Below are positions 12,201 through 21,898 of a stretch of DNA of 64,000 bases, in pieces. Both the position numbers and the translations under genes were made by a program. Numbering within the stretch: the stretch's first letter is position 1; every line of letters begins with the position of its first letter. The stretch spans positions 2,082,282 to 2,146,281 of the forward strand of contig OX243826.1 in the NCBI GenBank assembly GCA_945859605.1. The letters run 5' to 3'. This DNA comes from Lumbricus rubellus (lineage: Eukaryota > Annelida > Clitellata > Crassiclitellata > Lumbricidae). The notes under the pieces are model-generated. The model saw only the letters and a program-made list of their open reading frames with translations. It was not told the origin of the DNA and made no database searches.

Positions 12201-13085
12201 CAAAGCAAAGTTCTAACAAAACTGTAATTGGATACAATGCCCTCCTTACATAGTTCAAAAGTGTACTTTGAAGTTGGGTAAGCATTAGGAGCCAAAATAA
12301 AGTACAGTGGGTAGATTAGAAGAGAACTTAGAGTTCAGCTTAGAGCAAAAAGACAGTCTCAGTGTGATATCAATGCAAACATGAGACTTAGATCATTCCA
12401 GATTGAGGATGGACGAGCAGCTGTGAAGCAACGTCATACGCAGACAAGGTGTGTATCAGATGCAACATACTAACCAACAGATGCTGATCAAAGAGAGTAT
12501 ATAAGAGTAGTTCGTATATAATAGTAGTTCATATATAAGAGTAGTTCATTGGAGTCACTGGGTGTAACAACCATGGATGATAAATGGATTGGCAGATGAT
12601 CTGCACATGTGGTACAGAGGCAGTGCCAACCAGCATCAAGTGGATATTATTATTGTTTTATCATTGAGAATATTTTATATAGCTCCTTCACAACTAGTGA
12701 TGCTTCATGAATTTACAATAAAATAATAATAATAAATATTAATAAACACAGCAATATTTAATTACATTCCCACAATAACAATAATAATAATAAATAATAA
12801 TAATACTAATAATGACAATTTGCAAGGCGCCATAAAACAGCCATGTTGCTACAAAGGTGCCTTACAAAGCAGCTAACAATGCGACATACTGTATTCTATT
12901 CTTTGAACACAATGTAAAGCAGTCATTTCGAATGTAGGAGTCGAGCTGATTCAACTTAAAATCGAAGAAGACTTGTATTAGTTACCTGACGAATATCGTT
13001 CGTTTCTGAGTCGTCTTCAGCGTTCCAACCGTGGAATCCATCGATATCGATAAGATCAATATGGATATGGAGTTAAGCGATGGAA
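3232..13085 (-). CDS. DLG: Discs-large (DLG)-type MAGUK, SH3-hook-GK module (10 exons, 5' end not found)
   Basis: Membrane-associated guanylate-kinase scaffold of the Discs-large type; the family organises cell junctions and synapses under the plasma membrane. I read ten minus-strand exons with matching phases: 13085-12986, 11981-11805 (SH3, with ALFDYD, GDILHV and WWQAR), 9515-9443, 9097-8986 (basic hook insert, [12 protein letters not shown]), 6230-6171 (SYEAVVRQE), 5845-5744 ([13 protein letters not shown]), 5396-5224 ([13 protein letters not shown] and [13 protein letters not shown]), 4760-4651 ([12 protein letters not shown]), 3827-3736 and 3338-3232 (ending VWVPSNEKL, then TGA). Introns have GT/AG ends. 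The module is 368 codons including the stop. The GK domain is the catalytically inactive, protein-binding type known for the family. No PDZ exon was found upstream. The first listed exon contains an in-frame ATG ([12 protein letters not shown]) that could start a short isoform. Its upstream boundary, at a 'ccatttcag' acceptor, is the least certain. The exon-9 donor region is triplicated. Confidence 0.93.
3664..3760 (+). repeat. Triplicated 33-bp exon-intron boundary
   Basis: Three head-to-tail copies of a 33-bp unit (cattacc starts at 3,664, 3,697 and 3,730). Each carries, on the minus strand, the end of DLG exon 9 plus a 5' splice site (CAG|GTAATG). The copy nearest the exon body is the one whose use keeps the reading frame to the last exon. 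Using either other donor adds 33 or 66 nt that contain an in-frame TAG. Confidence 0.9.
4907..5122 (-). repeat. tRNA-derived SINE, family A
   Basis: On the minus strand this has a tRNA-like head (B-box-like GGTTCGAGGTTC at about 5,060) followed by a conserved body with 'gaccttgggcaag' and 'cggcgtgaaactccgat'. The same unit recurs at 14,712-14,934, 40,199-40,345, 42,000-42,198 and 59,099-59,204. It lies in a DLG intron between exons 7 and 8. Confidence 0.8.
5700..5735. repeat. (ATT)n microsatellite
   Basis: Run of TTA/ATT triplets immediately intronic to the DLG donor at 5,743. Similar ATT/TTA tracts occur at 3,830-3,855, 4,820-4,905 and 12,720-12,810. Confidence 0.8.
6061..6131. repeat. (GTAT)n microsatellite
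   Basis: About 17 uninterrupted GTAT units in the DLG intron between the exons at 6,171-6,230 and 5,744-5,845. Confidence 0.95.
6496..6894 (+). repeat. Direct repeat of about 42 bp
   Basis: A segment beginning 'ccatcgtccaataattatta' occurs at about 6,497-6,538 and again at 6,854-6,895, the second copy touching the left end of the TIR element at 6,889. The interval between the copies holds no recognisable gene. Confidence 0.75.
7535..7690 (+). repeat. tRNA-derived SINE, family B (degenerate)
   Basis: tRNA-like head (GTTGGTTAGCATGCTGAACT ... GTGAGTTCAAATC) followed by the 'gagatttctgtt' body also seen at 19,430-19,460 and, complemented, at 34,045-34,060. More diverged than those two copies. 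Confidence 0.6.
7711..7945. repeat. Foldback palindrome nested in the TIR element
   Basis: Arms at about 7,726-7,791 and 7,830-7,896 are reverse complements (unit starting 'acggacgcagagttcataca'), with a short loop near 7,792-7,829. An outer pair 'tttaccagtcaac' and 'gttgactggtaaac' encloses them. It would form a long hairpin. Confidence 0.8.
8161..8985. other. Intronic AT-rich stretch with tgattgat-type repeats
   Basis: DLG intron sequence. From about 8,750 to 8,965 it holds degenerate repeats of 'attgattgattgat' with 'aataaaaaccaattgattga' variants. No other feature seen. Confidence 0.6.
9516..10442. other. Intronic AT-rich DNA, nothing recognised
   Basis: Part of the DLG intron between exons 2 and 3. 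AT-rich without tandem structure, terminal repeats or protein-like frames. Confidence 0.5.
10447..11425. mobile_element. piggyBac-like nonautonomous element (TTAA target duplication)
   Basis: Flanked on both sides by TTAA (10,443-10,446 and 11,426-11,429). Ends are inverted repeats: CCCTCGGGCTACCA on the left, and complement CCCTCAGGCTACCA on the right, 13 of 14 matching. TTAA targets and CCC termini are the signature of piggyBac transposons. The 979-bp interior has no transposase frame but contains three G-tract/C-tract hairpins of the form GGGGGGTGG-TATCC-ACCCCCC at about 10,490-10,512, 11,203-11,233 and 11,384-11,412. Located in the DLG intron between exons 2 and 3. Confidence 0.75.
12235..12985. 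other. Intronic DNA with AT microsatellites
   Basis: DLG intron between the exons at 12,986 and 11,981. Contains ATA/ATT tracts around 12,640-12,820 and a short 'gagtagttcatatataa' repetition at about 12,500-12,550. No gene seen. Confidence 0.5.
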
Positions 13086-13179
13086 CTGAAATGGAAAGAC
13101 AACAATTTAAGGCATTAAGACAAGAGAAAATATCCTGGGCTAGGTCAGTGCTTCAAGTTTTATTTATGAGTACTTTATA

Positions 13180-13472
<293 letters not shown>

Positions 13473-14711
13473 TTGGATATATGCATTGCATTTAGATATA
13501 TATAGATATATAGACAATTCACATATAATTTGTCTATTAAAACACTGGTCCACATCTGTGAAATTCACTGCAACTGGGAAAAGCACCTATATATATTATG
13601 TTACAGACCTCCATGAACTGGCTACATGCTCCATGACCTTTATCTCTTTCTTTCTTATCTCGCTTTGCAAGCAACTGAAACAGCTTGAATTCCTAAATTA
13701 TCTGACATAATAAATATCCGACAAAAAAGAAAGACAATAAAATAACAAGAATAATTGACCAAAATATAATAATACCAACAACAAAAATCGATCAATATTC
13801 ATCAATGATCATCAAAGACATTTGATCATAAATAACTAGACTGCAGTTTGTGCGAATGGAACCAAGATGATATGCAGAATGGATATATGATGTAATCTGA
13901 AGCTTATATGTAGAGCCGTTCACAGCAGTGACCCTTCAGTAACACTTCCAGTGCAAGAACCCTGAGAGAAGAAATAGGTTTTGAGATGAGACAGAGATGC
14001 AGTCCCGAACAGATCTATAAATAAGAGAAACATGGAAAGAGGATCGTAGGGCATTCCAGAAGGCTAGGCCCAATGGTGGCAAATGATCCACAATGGGTCA
14101 AAGTGATCCTTGATCGCACGACAAAGAGATTAAATCCGGTTTAAAGAGCAGAGAGATCGATGAGAGAAGCTGTAGAATGAGGAAAGTGAATGAGATGTCC
14201 GAGATATTTTGGAGCAAAATCCAGAACTTTAGGACCTGAGGACCAAAACAAGGACATTGAGCTAAATACGAAATATATATATACACACACACACACATAC
14301 ACAAATATATATATATATATATATTGAATAACTGAATATATCAATTACATGTGTGCAAGTAAAAATAGATTGTATTCTCGCATACATAACATATGACCCC
14401 CATTAGTTTTGGACCCATAAAAAATTCTGCAGCATCACAAAGAGGGATAAATCAAACAATTGATGTAACATTCCTGAATGACATTTGGATAAAATTAGAT
14501 GAAACCTTCAATCTCGACACAGATTAGCAGCCATGGGTATGAAGAATTTATAATAACAATAATAACAAAATATTAATGCTATTCTAAATATCCTTCAAAC
14601 AGTAAAATACATTATGATTATGATAAGTAAGGAATGAACGATCAGAAGTAATTACAGAGGTTGAATATAACTATATAGATCAGCCCTGCTGTGGTTGGTT
14701 CTTCCATTTGT
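13473..14711. other. No gene recognised
   Basis: AT-rich DNA upstream of the first recognised DLG exon. Only the TA/CA tract near 14,272-14,330 stands out. Confidence 0.5.
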
Positions 14712-14934
14712 GGGGCCTATGTAGTGGTGTAGTTGGTATGTTCGTTACCTTGCAGCCAGAGGGTTGAAGGTTCGAGTTCACCTCAAGCCGACTCACATGG
14801 ACCTTGGGCAAGTGGTTCACCCGCAATTGCTCAGCACTTCGACGTGAAACTCCGATTGAGTATCCGCACTGTTGTCGGGAGTGCTTCTGAAGTTCTGAGT
14901 AGAAATTTTGAATGGGTTTTGTTATAACAAGTGC
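14712..14934 (+). repeat. tRNA-derived SINE, family A
   Basis: Clearest copy of family A in this orientation. The tRNA-like head runs from about 14,715 (A box TGGTGTAGTTGGTA; B box GGTTCGAGTTC), followed by 'gaccttgggcaag', 'cgacgtgaaactccgatt' and a tail 'ataacaagtgcacatacata'. No intact tRNA fold is kept past the head. Confidence 0.82.
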
Positions 14935-17814
14935 ACATACATATATTTGGATGACCTTCCTCCATCACTACAGACTAAACTGAGGAATCGTTTTACCACA
15001 TCAGCCGCTCAAATGTATTTAAACGTGTTTCTTTTCCCCCGGAACTATGCAAGAAACTCTGCAACGGCTTGTACTTTGGCACTGCCAGTCCCAAGTCTGA
15101 AAAAAGGAGGAGGTTTTCAAAAATCATCTCTGATATGACACAGTGTCGTTACACAGCAACAAACTCCCGAGTTTTCACGTTGAGAGCACCTCTAAACAGT
15201 CTGGAGAGATGCCATATAAATCTATATATACAAAATAGGAAACACATTAGGATTACTCTAGGCCAGAATTCAAGTCTGATAAAGAAGGTTAACGGCGCTT
15301 AATTTATATCCTTATGCACATGAAGCATTTCATTATAATATAATATACCGGTACATATTATGTATAATTATCTGCATATTAAGCAAATATAATTAGGACT
15401 AAATAAGAAAGCAGCAAGTCACACCAGGTCAGACGTATCTTGGGCGATCTAAAAACCAGTCCAAGTGTTTGCTCAATGGAGCAATTAAAATGCCCAGCCA
15501 CGTACAATACATACAATTGCATATCTACAGTAAATATACACCAGCGCATTGCATGAAGTGCATACATTACACATACAAGTGCATACATACACTTGCACTA
15601 ATAACAGCCGTGGTGCCAGCAGTTCAGCAGGTCACATCAAGATTATGGGAGTTATTCAACAGGTCAAAAACTAAATGCAAAGATATAAAAAATTTAAAAA
15701 AATTACAGGTCATATGGCAGGCCGAGAGTAAAATAGGCAGATCAGCCGTGACCTATGATGGCACCAATACTGTCTGTATCCATCAGATGGAATAAATTTT
15801 CTCAAGAGCTGTGGCTTGAGCTTCTCGGTTTGTCCCAGGTTTATAAGCACCTGAAGTCTATTAATTTACAGTGATTTCACTGGTTCAGATCTGGAATGCC
15901 ACTAGAAGAGTTTCTCAAACCTAGGGTTGACTAATCAGTGTTTGACAGGCTCTTGAAGACCTAATTGTACCACCACGGTTGGACTGGGAGTGCCTCTGAG
16001 TGGGCTTCTTTAAGGGGCACGAAATAAATTTATGAAGGAATGAACTGCCATCTCGCTGTAATGTATTTACGGAAGTTGACGTAGCTCTCACCAGATGGTG
16101 TTTTATAGCAGATTCAACCACTCCATCCTGCAACAATCTTCGAACATTTTATGACAACAGTTACTGCCAGCATTGAAAGTTCGTGGACCACAGCCGACAT
16201 ATTAAAACATGAACTTCTACACTGTCTACAGACACTTTCTGTCTAAAGTCTGACGAAGAAATTACAAAACTCATCTGTTCACATCATCCGATTGAGCCAA
16301 GTCACTATCTAGAGTACTATTATTTGGTCACGACCCATGTGTGCATTTCTGAACTTTGGCTGGGCATTTTAAAATGTCATGAATGTAAACCAAAGTGCAG
16401 AGTAAGAAGTTGGCCATCATAAGAATATACTTATACATCGGATTTCGAATAATGTACATTTACAACCATGTATGCACACCAAAATGCGGATAGCAATTGG
16501 TCAATAAAAGAATATTCTAGTCTTATCTCATCTTACTAGCACATTTTTGGTGTATTTAGTTATATGTGTACTTCATAAATCTTTATACATAATAAACATA
16601 ATAATAAAAACATGGTTCGACTCCATGAAATACCTAAATTCATAAATTTTGGAGACAATTTGAGAACTAAACAGAGTTGAACTTTGCAGCCTTTTGGCGC
16701 AAATAACAACTACCTCAAAAGTAGAAGAGACAGCATCCTAAAGTTTCTTGCGATAGTGAACTCGATACCAAACCTTGTTTCTCATTGTGTAGCCTTTGGT
16801 CTTTGTTTACATGCTATTTATATCGCGTTCTACCAGACGTTGTGTACATCAGTAGAGGGGTTAAAGGTTAAACCATGGCTTCAGAAATCCATGAAAAGAA
16901 CCATAACAACATGTGGTTTGGTACTTTAACTCCAATTATGGCCCAAATCTCCCAAACCTGAACCCCCAAAACCACTGCATCCTTGAAATCGATTTTCACA
17001 AAGCCGGAAGATTTCTAGACACTACACTGTGTTATCAGCAACACTCAAATTAGGTATAGGCATATTATACCATGTGCTAAGTCTGAATAGCCTTTCTATT
17101 TAAAAAACTGCTCTCATTATTCAACCGCTTGTACAATAATCTCTAACCCAGATCCTGTTTAACAAAATATGGCACACGCACGATCACACAATCGATCAAA
17201 CAAACACATAATAATAGAAACACCGACAGCCAAAACCTGACTCACAATCTGCCTTCGACCAAAGACGACCTTCTGAACGTCTCCTGAACCTGTTTTTGAG
17301 GCTAACTTTACAGGTAGACTATATCCACCGACAAAGCGACTCGTACCCGACAGCGAACTTGTCGTCACAAGATCACAAGCGGAGACGATATTAAGCCGAT
17401 AGAAAATAATCCAGGATCGCATAAACGATCATCGTTGATGAATAACGATAAGAATTACCGATTACTTTGTGCGATTATTAATTACAGACGGCCGTTAATT
17501 GTTTTTGTAGTTTTTCAGCGTACAAAACAAATTATCGCCGCTCTGTGTCACTACCTTATTCAATCGACTGGTTCCACAGATTAGCAAGTGAATAAGTAAG
17601 TATTTGAAACGTGGCCGTACAGTTCGCATAATAATGATTGCTGTAGTAAACTTGAAATTTCCAAAGCGTAAGTCTAAAGTTATTTATTCGGGGAAAGTGG
17701 CTCATTTCACGAACGAAGCTTCAACCGAATTACTATTAAAAAAGGTTATAAACTTTTGGTCGAGAAAAATAGTATGTCTTTATATTTTTTTAATGAGATT
17801 TCAACCCTATGACT
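14935..17814. other. No gene recognised
   Basis: I looked on the minus strand for DLG PDZ exons (for example GLGF-type loops) and found none. The open frame at 17,159-17,422 shows no domain. A decayed dispersed repeat is likely near 15,800-16,020 ('ggttggactgggagtgcctc', compare 3,490 and 60,820). Confidence 0.5.
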
Positions 17815-17884
17815 AAAAAAACAACCAAAGCCCAATTTTTTAGCCCCTCCCCTCTCCCCGAACTAAAACCAAACTCCGCCCATC
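17815..17884. mobile_element. Possible solo right end of a hAT-like MITE
   Basis: The text 'ttttttagcccctcccc ... actccgcccat' matches the right end of the element at 34,993-36,281 ('tttttttagcccccaag ... tctccgcccac'). No left partner was found. Confidence 0.35.
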
Positions 17885-17945
17885 GTAAGATGGCATCTTA
17901 GTGAATAAGGCTAGCCTGCAGTGCTAATTAAAAGTGTAAAAAATG

Positions 17946-18200
17946 CTTGGGCGCCTCTTACCTTTCCAAAAGAATTAAAAGCGCCTGGACGCCTTAGGCT
18001 ACCTTTCCAAAAGAAGTGCCTGGACGCCCCTTACCTTTAAAAAAAGTGCATGGATGCCCCCTACATTTCCAAAAGAAGTGCCTGGACGCCCCTTACATTT
18101 TCAGGTGTGCTGGCTAAATAAGTGGCAGGACGGCAGAGAGATTTGAAAATAAGTGTTAGGACGCCGTCCATGACCGTCCTGCCACACGTTAAGCCCTAGG
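17946..18200. repeat. Short tandem array, also dispersed
   Basis: About four diverged copies of a 38-50 bp unit with 'tgcctggacgccccttac' and 'tttccaaaagaag', followed by 'aataagtgttaggacgccgt ... ccgtcctgccacacgttaa'. The same sequence occurs in reverse orientation at about 38,595-38,740. Confidence 0.75.
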
Positions 18201-19259
18201 CCTATAGCTAGCCTGCTAGGCCTATATTATTTCAGTGCTGATAAAAGTGTGGTTTAAGAATTCAATAAGAATTATTCCGGAGGACAGAACTGCTATATGC
18301 ATGCTTTATGTGGAGTGATTAAATTTACTCAAATTAATTTTGAGCAGAGGCTAGGGTGACGGAAGGGCGGGGAAGTTTGAGGATTAGGCTAGTGAGAGGG
18401 TAATTAAAAGGCGTGGTAAGACATAATGTGATTCACTGACCATTGACCATGCAATGGCCTTTCGGAGGACTGCGGAAGATATTATGAGAATCAATGGCGT
18501 CGCAATATAGGGCGTGCAGCCCGTGCAGTGCACAAGGGCCCCCGGCTGAGCAGCCTCCCCGGCGGTCAGAGTAACTTTTTACTTTCTGAATATTCAGAAT
18601 GTAATCAAGTCTAGCCTACATGTTCGGCGTACACACGCAAAGCTTAAGTCAAACTTGTCATTGGTTAGGCTCTGATTCAAATTGAGGGGGTTCGAGCATT
18701 GAAGGGCTCACAACCGAAATCCCTGCACAAGGGCCCCATTGCAAGCACCTTGCTATGCCACTGATGAGAATTTTGCAGACTTGCGAGTGAATGGGTCACC
18801 ACAGGTCTATGGGTGGATCCATTGTTTAACGACAACTGATAGCCTAACAATAATTATAACAAGAGAGGCCGTCGTATCGCCACGAATTTGTTTAACTTTA
18901 GCGTATAGTACGTCTATTGTGTGGTTGCAATTTATTGACGACCTTTCATAATAAATGCAGAAGCGACGCATGAGGACGTGGGGAGAGAAGGAGCAGGAGA
19001 TAGCCTAATAATGCAGAGGAAGGGATCCGAGGCATCACATCAGAGTTGATAGGCCTGCACCCACCAACCTCTCCCCCCCCACACACAGATAGTCACCATC
19101 ATCATCTGTGAAAATATTATCGATGGTGTTTTCAACTTTTCAAAAATAATATATTATTATAACTAATAACAAGGCATGCTTCTAAAACATTCGATAGATG
19201 AACAACAGTGTTATCGATTCAACTGTCACAGTTCACCAATCACCAGCTGCAACATTATG
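18201..19259. other. No gene recognised
   Basis: Contains repeat-like text ('gtgcacaagggcccccggct' near 18,525, with a second 'gcacaagggcccc' near 18,724) but no gene or complete element that I can delimit. Confidence 0.5.
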
Positions 19260-19500
19260 TTATGTAAGCCTACTCTCGAGATTACGATTATGATATGTTC
19301 GTAATCAGTAGTAGTTAATTGTGCCCTTTGAGGGTCTTTTATTATTTCCTGAGGGGGGTGCTCGGTAGTACAGTGGTTAGCGCGCTGAACTGTCAACCAA
19401 GAGGTCGGGGGTTCAATTCCCCGCCGGGGCAGAAATTTGTTACGAGATTTCTGTTCCACAAGCCGACTCAGCTATGATGAGTACACGGTCAGTGGATGAT
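19260..19500 (+). repeat. tRNA-Asp-like SINE, family B, abutting the Polinton
   Basis: tRNA-like head at about 19,360-19,431 (CGGTAGTACAGTGGTTAGCG, anticodon-loop-like CTGTCAA, GGGGGTTCAATTCCCC) that resembles tRNA-Asp, then the shared body 'gagatttctgttcca ... gactcagctatgatgagtac'. A second copy lies in opposite orientation at 33,975-34,240, so the two face each other across the Polinton. The minus-strand frame at 19,226-19,459 is read-through of this SINE. Confidence 0.82.
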
Positions 19501-19568
19501 GAGACGGCGAGGGAGAGGATTGGTCACCGCCCTTTGGAAGTCTTTTATTATTTCGATCAGCAAGGAAA

Positions 19569-20642
19569 TTAAGGTCGTAAGAATACTGCCGAAAAGTCTC
19601 TAGCTAATATATTTAGTGCGATGTGCGAATAAGCGAATATCTCGAGAAAATCGGTATTGGTTACGAAAATTATGCAACTACCGGTTGAATTGTTAAACGC
19701 AGCTCCCGTTCCCCCTCCGCCCGCAATTTGCATGTAATTCGCCCCATTTCTATACAGGTAGACGTTACCAGGAGTGGTACTACTGTTACCAAATTCTATG
19801 TACGTCGAAACGAAATAGTATCCGGCTTTACCGGGAGTGAAACGGGTCAGTCCCGCACTTATGACACCATCGGTTTTGAATCTTACACTATCGAAAGTAA
19901 CTCTTGTGTGAGTTTTAGCGATTAAGAATTGCCAAGTTAAAGAATGAATGCTAAGCGCGGGACCGATTGAGATAGAATCTACATACTGCTTCGTAGCTGC
20001 ATCGCTGGCGTTGATGGGTTCGTGTAGTCCTGTAATGTAAGCATCATGCATAAAGATGGACTTATACACATTTATTTTAGACGGAGGAGTGCCATCGAGT
20101 GACTTAACCATCTCTAACATGATTTCATTGTTTATTCTAAAACGAAATCCATCCATCGATTGTAATGTAATAGGATTGTTTAACGAACATTGTAGTTTAT
20201 TTCGTATACTACCTAAGAAAATAGTGAATTCTTTATTTTCTCCTCTCAAGTCCTTACAACCCATTGAACGCAGACGATCGGAGCCAACGTTTAAGATTAG
20301 ATCACCAGTCATGGTATCACCAGTTTTAGACACCTTCAATGTAACTTGTTCATCAACGTATTTCTTATTCGTCAAATGATTATCGTTGGACGGAGAATCG
20401 TCGTGATTCGTTATCAAATCAATGGCTTGACCCCAACTTAAGGCCTCATCCATTCCTGCTGTCAAAGGCTTCGTTGTGGGCAGTCCTTTAATTTTGTGAC
20501 CACCCATTTTTAGATTTCCAGTCGCGATGTTTGCTCCATCCAATCGAAGAAAACTAGCATTTACTTGACTAAGAGTGACACCTCCAGCGATTACTCTTTG
20601 TGATGAACCAACATCGGTGTGACCGAATTTATCGACAGGCAT
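19569..20642 (-). CDS. Polinton fibre-like protein with C1q/TNF-like jelly-roll end
   Basis: 357 residues. The N-terminal 100 residues (start MPVDKFGHTDVG) are nearly the same as those of the next gene. The middle shows phage tail-fibre-style repeats: GNLKMGGHKIKGLP, KYVDEQVTLKVSKTGDTMTG and DAATKQYVDS. The last 130 residues (RFTPGKAGYYFVSTYIEFGN ... NVYLYRNG ... IFVTNTDFLEIFAYS) look like a C1q/TNF-type beta sandwich. Tail-fibre repeats ending in a beta-sandwich knob suggest a trimeric surface fibre of the virion; this is inference. It is the leftmost gene of the Polinton and its stop codon lies within about 70 bp of SINE sequence, so the element's left terminus is missing. A TATATA box sits just before the ATG. 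Confidence 0.8.
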   Translation of the reverse strand: MPVDKFGHTDVGSSQRVIAGGVTLSQVNASFLRLDGANIATGNLKMGGHKIKGLPTTKPLTAGMDEALSWGQAIDLITNHDDSPSNDNHLTNKKYVDEQVTLKVSKTGDTMTGDLILNVGSDRLRSMGCKDLRGENKEFTIFLGSIRNKLQCSLNNPITLQSMDGFRFRINNEIMLEMVKSLDGTPPSKINVYKSIFMHDAYITGLHEPINASDAATKQYVDSISIGPALSIHSLTWQFLIAKTHTRVTFDSVRFKTDGVISAGLTRFTPGKAGYYFVSTYIEFGNSSTTPGNVYLYRNGANYMQIAGGGGTGAAFNNSTGSCIIFVTNTDFLEIFAYSHIALNILARDFSAVFLRP

Positions 20643-20672
20643 TTTATATATAATAATAATTTTTAATGCAGA

Positions 20673-21437
20673 TTAGTCATCGTATACATATAATTGCATT
20701 ACCTGAATCCCTCGTGGAAGATCGTTATCCTTTGCCAGTACTCTAACTCTGTAATATTGATACGCATCCGTAGTAGAAATATTAAAAAATGTCGGAATAG
20801 TCTCTGAAGGAGTTGAAGATGTATGTAAGTGTGCAAACACTGCTCCATCATTGCTAGCGGATAAATTCCAATAAGATACAGATACGGTTTTCAACGCAAT
20901 TCTCCAAATTTTAACTGGCTCAGGACATTTAATTTGTAACCAAACAGTTTCATCTTCACCCGAAACCCAAGCTGCGTTAACATCGTCAGTGAGATTAGTG
21001 AAAGCATGGTAGGCTTTGCTTCCGGCAAAACAAGAACTGGCGCTAGCAACGAATCCTGTTACACTTACATCAGCTTCCAAGGGAGGAATATACCCAGCAC
21101 GACACTTTTTCAGAGATTTATCGACGTACTTTGTAACTTGTTCATCAACGTATTTCTTATTCGTCAAATGATTATCGTTGGACGGAGAATCGTTGTGATT
21201 CGTTATCAAATCAATGGCTTGCCCCCTACTTAAAGCTTCATCCATTCCGGCAGTCGAAGTATTCGTTACTGGGAGACCTTTTATCACATGTCCATTCATT
21301 TTTAAATTTCCAGTCGGCAGATTTGCTCCATCACATCGAAGAAAATTAGCATTTATTTGACTAAGAGTTACACCTCCAGCGATTACTCTTCGTGATGTTC
21401 CTCCAAAATCGGTGTGACCAAATTTATCGACAGGCAT
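20673..21437 (-). CDS. Polinton fibre-like protein with discoidin-like (F5/8 type C) end
   Basis: 254 residues. Residues 1-100 match the neighbouring fibre-like protein closely (shared RVIAGGVTLSQ, TAGMDEALS and SPSNDNHLTNKKYVDEQVT). After residue 105 the sequence is unrelated and resembles a galactose-binding/discoidin fold: GSKAYHAFTNLTDDVNAAWV, WLQIKCPEPVKIWRIALKT, YYRVRVLA and MQLYVYD. Such domains commonly bind glycans or lipids. The pair is best read as a duplication with C-terminal domain replacement. It is expressed from its own TATATAAAATG-type start and lies 30 bp from the first fibre gene. The domain call comes from pattern only and needs profile search. Confidence 0.78.
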   Translation of the reverse strand: MPVDKFGHTDFGGTSRRVIAGGVTLSQINANFLRCDGANLPTGNLKMNGHVIKGLPVTNTSTAGMDEALSRGQAIDLITNHNDSPSNDNHLTNKKYVDEQVTKYVDKSLKKCRAGYIPPLEADVSVTGFVASASSCFAGSKAYHAFTNLTDDVNAAWVSGEDETVWLQIKCPEPVKIWRIALKTVSVSYWNLSASNDGAVFAHLHTSSTPSETIPTFFNISTTDAYQYYRVRVLAKDNDLPRGIQVMQLYVYDD

Positions 21438-21456
21438 TTTATATATAAAATAATTT

Positions 21457-21882
21457 TTAATGCAAGCCGTTTATAACTTCTTGAAAATTCATTCCATCGT
21501 TCATCGTCTTCTTTAAGACGTACAAACATAAATGGCCGCAAAACACTTCGTTATCCGGCTGTATGCGTTCGCTGTTATATAACACTGGACGGCGTAAATA
21601 GTTTATCAGTTCCAGAGGGGGAGGAAGGCCGTAACTATCGAAATATATTTTCTCATTACCGCTCTTTAAGAAAGAGCACCAGTGCGAGCCCACCCCATTA
21701 GAACCATCTAGATTCAATATCCCACACTCATTCCGTCCAGGTTTCTTCGGCAGCTCGTCTCTGAGAAATACTCCTCTAAAATTATTGATGTTTAGTTTCT
21801 TAGCCGCTTCGATTAGATCCACATTCGATAAAGCAATATTCGGTAGCACTACTCCACAAACATCGATTTGTTTGACGCTCAT
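21457..21882 (-). CDS. PRO: Polinton adenain-like cysteine protease
   Basis: 141 residues, a Ulp1/adenain-family maturation protease that in adenoviruses and Polintons processes capsid and core proteins. The catalytic histidine is in GSHWCSF, the acidic residue in IYFDSYG and the nucleophile in FCGHLCL near residue 115. N-terminal text RGVFLRDELPKKPGRNECGI is the usual opening of this family. It lies between the fibre-like pair and polB, with about 16 bp to the polB stop. Length is close to other short Polinton proteases and no break is seen. Confidence 0.9.
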   Translation of the reverse strand: MSVKQIDVCGVVLPNIALSNVDLIEAAKKLNINNFRGVFLRDELPKKPGRNECGILNLDGSNGVGSHWCSFLKSGNEKIYFDSYGLPPPLELINYLRRPVLYNSERIQPDNEVFCGHLCLYVLKKTMNDGMNFQEVINGLH

Positions 21883-21898
21883 TTATTTAATATAAACA

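Noticed and set aside
17159..17422. Candidate PDZ exon of the DLG gene
   Set aside because: No GLGF-type loop or other PDZ pattern, and no phase-compatible splice sites were seen.
19360..19432. Functional tRNA-Asp gene
   Set aside because: A and B boxes are present, but the acceptor stem does not pair well and the same head plus body recurs elsewhere; it is a SINE head. The same holds for 14,715 and 34,070-34,140.
20056..20379. 107-codon plus-strand frame and other plus-strand frames within 19.7-25.7 kb
   Set aside because: Antisense shadows of the fibre-like and polymerase genes.
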